A stretch of 64,000 nucleotides of DNA from Aeromicrobium piscarium (GTDB lineage Bacteria; Actinomycetota; Actinomycetes; Propionibacteriales; Nocardioidaceae). The DNA lies in contig NZ_VLNT01000002.1 of assembly GCF_007421815.1 (NCBI RefSeq), positions 268,634-332,633 on the forward strand. The letters are read 5' to 3'. Below, in pieces: positions 61,626 through 64,000 of this stretch. Numbering within the stretch: the first letter of the stretch is position 1; every line of letters starts with the position of its first letter. Both the position numbers and the translations under genes were made by a program. Under the pieces are notes generated by a model. That model made no database searches and was not told where the DNA came from. It saw nothing but the letters and a program-made list of their open reading frames with translations.

Positions 61626-62401
61626 GACGGGTGCCCCGCGATCCGTAGCGCCGCCTCCTGCAGGGCCGGGAGCAGCTCGTCCTGTCGCGCCAGCGTGCGT
61701 TCGGTGGGACCGGAGAAGCCGAGGGCGGCCACCGGGAGCATGTTGGCATCAAAGAGCGGAACGGCCATACCCGAGACATCTGACCGCCATTCGCCGCGGT
61801 TGACCGCGAAGCCCTGCGAACGGATCTCGGTGAGGGCCTCCATGAGTCGCTCACCCTGCGACACGGTGGTCGGCGTGTGCGGTTCGAGCCCCGCCTCGAT
61901 GACGTTCTGGACCTCATCGGATGTCTGGTACGCCAGTAGTGCCTTGCCGGTGGCCACGCAGTACGCGGGGGCCCGTCCGCCGAGTCTCGTGTACGAGCCG
62001 ATCGGCTGCCAGCCGTCAGCCTTGTCGATGTAGACCGCCTCGCGATCATGGTAGATGGCCAGGTGGACGCTCTCGCCGTACTTGTCGGCGAGAGCGCGTA
62101 CCTCGCGGCCGGCCGCCATCCGGATCTCCGAGGGAGCCAAGGTGCCGACTCCGAGCTCCCAGAGGCGGGGCGTGAGCCGATAGACCTTGTCGTCGAGGCC
62201 GTCCCGTTGGATCAGACCATGTGCGAGCAGCGTCTGGACCAGTCGATAGGCCGTCGATCGGTTCAGTCCGAGCGCGTCACCGACCGCGCGAGCGCTGCGC
62301 GGTCGCGCGGCGAGGAGCTCCAGCACCTCGATGCCGCGCCCCAGCGTCTGCGCGTAGGGGCCCTCGACCGTCTCTCCCGTTCCGTTCGTCTCCACCATCA
62401 T
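61622..62401 (-). CDS. IclR-family regulator
   Basis: The 259-residue protein has an IclR winged helix (AVGDALGLNRSTAYRLVQTL, about 39-58) and an IclR effector domain (YGESVHLAIYHDREAVYIDK, about 109-128). It lies inside the operon with four-base overlaps on both sides, so it is made along with the enzymes and likely acts as a ligand-responsive control of the whole unit. Confidence 0.93.
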   Translation of the reverse strand: MMVETNGTGETVEGPYAQTLGRGIEVLELLAARPRSARAVGDALGLNRSTAYRLVQTLLAHGLIQRDGLDDKVYRLTPRLWELGVGTLAPSEIRMAAGREVRALADKYGESVHLAIYHDREAVYIDKADGWQPIGSYTRLGGRAPAYCVATGKALLAYQTSDEVQNVIEAGLEPHTPTTVSQGERLMEALTEIRSQGFAVNRGEWRSDVSGMAVPLFDANMLPVAALGFSGPTERTLARQDELLPALQEAALRIAGHPS

Positions 62402-63150
62402 CGCCGCCTTCCTGTTCGATCTCGAAATGCCGTCATCCGCTGCGCGAGTCCCGGGGTCATCGACTCCTCCAGCAACTCCAGGTCGCTCTGGGCGGGCCGG
62501 TCCCGGCGGACGGCCCGGGTCAGCCCGGCGATGCCCACGACCGAGCTACCGGCGGCACCGACGACGGCCCCTGCGGTCGACTCCAGCTGGTCGGACTCGA
62601 CGAGCTGAGTGAGGAGACCGACGTCGAGGGCGCGTCGCGCGGACAGCTTCGCTCCGGTCAGCGCGAGACCCTGAGCGATCGCCGGAGACGTCTCCTGGGC
62701 GAGTCGGCGCGTCCCCAGCAGGAGGCCGAACTGCGGGCCCGGGAAACGGAATGTGGTACGCGGACTGCCGATCCGGTGGTCGCAGGCCAGCGCCAGATCG
62801 GCCCCCGCTCCCACCGCGTCACCGTCCAGGACCGCGACCGTCACCAGGGGTGCCTGGTAGAGATCGGTGAGCAGACCCTGGATCTCACGGAACTGCCTGC
62901 GCAGTGTCTCGTCATCGGCGTGGTCGATCTGCCGCAGGTCCATCCCCGCGGCGAAGGCCGGACCGGTGGAGGTCATCACCAGCGCGGCTCGCTCCTCGGC
63001 GACGGCGCTCTCCACGGCCCGACGGAGAGCTCGGACGGTCTCGGGCGAGAGCGCGTTCCTGGTCGCCGGGGAATCGAGTTCCAGATGCACCGCCGATCCC
63101 TCGCCGGTCATCCGCACCTTCACCGGTGCCGCGTCTTCGAGCGTGGTCAT
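62398..63150 (-). CDS. Enoyl-CoA hydratase/isomerase family protein (crotonase 2 of operon)
   Basis: The 250-residue crotonase has PAFAAGMDLRQ and DGDAVGAGADLALACDH at the oxyanion sites. Both classical glutamates are missing (Asp118 and Gly138 at these positions), so the chemistry probably differs from hydration. ATG 63150 overlaps the binding-protein stop; ATG 63159 is also possible. The segment after residue 170 is Ala/Gly-rich and less conserved. Confidence 0.85.
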   Translation of the reverse strand: MTTLEDAAPVKVRMTGEGSAVHLELDSPATRNALSPETVRALRRAVESAVAEERAALVMTSTGPAFAAGMDLRQIDHADDETLRRQFREIQGLLTDLYQAPLVTVAVLDGDAVGAGADLALACDHRIGSPRTTFRFPGPQFGLLLGTRRLAQETSPAIAQGLALTGAKLSARRALDVGLLTQLVESDQLESTAGAVVGAAGSSVVGIAGLTRAVRRDRPAQSDLELLEESMTPGLAQRMTAFRDRTGRRR

Positions 63151-64000
63151 GGCGTCCATCCCTGCGCCTGTTCGACGATCGCATCGATGTCGAGGTCCTC
63201 GGCGGCCTCCTTGGCGGCCTCCATCCCGTCGATCTGCTCGACCGGGACTGCCTGGTCGATGAGCCCGTGCTCGACGAAGAAGGCGATCGAGTCCTCCAAG
63301 GCCTGCTCGTCCAGGTAGCCCACGAGGTCGTCGGACCCCGGTGCGGCGTCGGCGGCCCAGCGGGTCTCGACGATCGGCAGGGTGTCCTGGACCGCCTGTT
63401 CCTCATCTCCCTTCGGCGCCTGCGACGGGTAGGCCTTCCAGTGCATGCGGATGGCCGCCTCGGGGTTGGCATCGGCGAAGACCTTGCCCTCGTTGAAGGC
63501 ACGGAGGAAGGCGGCGACCTCCTCAGGATGCTCCTCGAGGAACTCCGTCGTCGTGGCGATGCCGAGCGTGCCGCTCAGATCGTCCAACGGTGAGGCCAGG
63601 GAACGGAGCGGCTCACCGTAGAGCTGCTCGACGACTCCCAAGGGGCCGTCGTAGGTGGCGTAGGCGTCGATCTGCCCCGCCTGGAGCGCTTGCGCCGCCT
63701 GCGCGCCGATACCGACCTCGAGCCACTTGACCTCGTTCTCGGGGTCGATACCCGAGGAGGACAAAGCGGCCCGGCCGAACAGATAGGAGGCCGAGGACTT
63801 GCTCTGGCTGCCCACGGTCTTGCCCACGAGATCGTCGACGGTCTGGATATCGGAGTCCTCCGGCACCACGGTGCGCCAGACATTGTCGGCGCCGAGGCTG
63901 ATGACCTTGATCCGGTCGTCGGAGGCCGCGGCCTGGTAGAAGGCCGTCGATCCGCCGTTGACGATGTCGAAATTGCCCGTCAACAGTCCTTGAACGCTGG
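63147..64000 (-). CDS. NrtT/SsuA-type ABC substrate-binding protein (5' end outside window)
   Basis: The visible 284 codons are the C-terminal part of an NMT1/THI5-like binding protein: LTGNFDIVNGGSTAFYQAAA, DNVWRTVVPEDSDIQTVDD and IGAQAAQALQAGQIDAYATY. The class imports sulfonates, taurine, nitrate or similar small molecules. The reading frame stays open to base 64000, so signal peptide and start lie outside. It is the first visible gene of the operon and so probably supplies its substrate. Confidence 0.86.
   Translation of the reverse strand, partial: SVQGLLTGNFDIVNGGSTAFYQAAASDDRIKVISLGADNVWRTVVPEDSDIQTVDDLVGKTVGSQSKSSASYLFGRAALSSSGIDPENEVKWLEVGIGAQAAQALQAGQIDAYATYDGPLGVVEQLYGEPLRSLASPLDDLSGTLGIATTTEFLEEHPEEVAAFLRAFNEGKVFADANPEAAIRMHWKAYPSQAPKGDEEQAVQDTLPIVETRWAADAAPGSDDLVGYLDEQALEDSIAFFVEHGLIDQAVPVEQIDGMEAAKEAAEDLDIDAIVEQAQGWTP

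Overview
The window is chromosomal DNA of a high-GC actinobacterium (class Actinomycetes). The evidence is a PdtaS-type histidine kinase, a SigH/SigR sigma factor with a zinc anti-sigma partner, the tiny ribosomal protein bL37, an aroA-rsgA pair beside sigH, a MSMEG_4193/DUF3090/SCO1664 gene trio, DtxR/IdeR-type iron boxes, and many genes that look leaderless (a TAnnnT -10 box 6-7 nt before the start codon). I cannot name the genus. I saw no rRNA, tRNA, CRISPR array, transposase or prophage.

Layout. 1-3.6 kb: pdtaS (cut by the left edge), a thiamine-diphosphate enzyme, an acetyltransferase. 3.7-13.5 kb: an iron-siderophore locus with a lipoprotein, two FecCD permeases, an ATPase, a strongly asymmetric ABC exporter pair, a hotdog thioesterase, bL37, and a siderophore-interacting flavoprotein fused to a methyltransferase-like domain. 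13.6-23.3 kb: core genes rsrA, sigH, yedK, an ECF-sigma/zinc-finger/membrane fusion, doxX, aroA, rsgA, hisN, a CBS protein, padR, arfB-like and folP2-like genes. 23.4-39.3 kb: mixed genes, including a TetR/crotonase/acyl-CoA dehydrogenase set, alanine dehydrogenase, an ArsR-SRPBCC pair, a GntR-MFS pair and the actinobacterial trio. 39.4-45.6 kb: a six-gene operon led by a duplicated Lrp regulator, followed by a PotABCD-like importer and an amidohydrolase. 46-49.7 kb: a formate dehydrogenase-like molybdoenzyme with FdhD. 49.8-55.1 kb: small enzymes, a GntR-controlled OsmC/deaminase operon, and an AEC transporter.

55.2-64 kb: a tightly overlapping operon of at least ten genes running off the right edge. 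In transcription order it encodes a NrtT/SsuA-type binding protein, a crotonase, an IclR regulator, a CaiB-like protein lacking the catalytic Asp, a complete CaiB CoA-transferase, a second crotonase, a second complete CoA-transferase, a crotonyl-CoA carboxylase/reductase-like enzyme, a cupin thiol dioxygenase and an AhpD-like CxxC protein. Together these look like uptake, CoA activation and breakdown of a small, possibly sulfur-containing, carboxylic acid. This is the best candidate for an undescribed pathway here.

Intergenic spacers carry many long, near-perfect palindromes. At least two sequence families recur within the window, so these are REP-like repeats rather than ordinary terminators.
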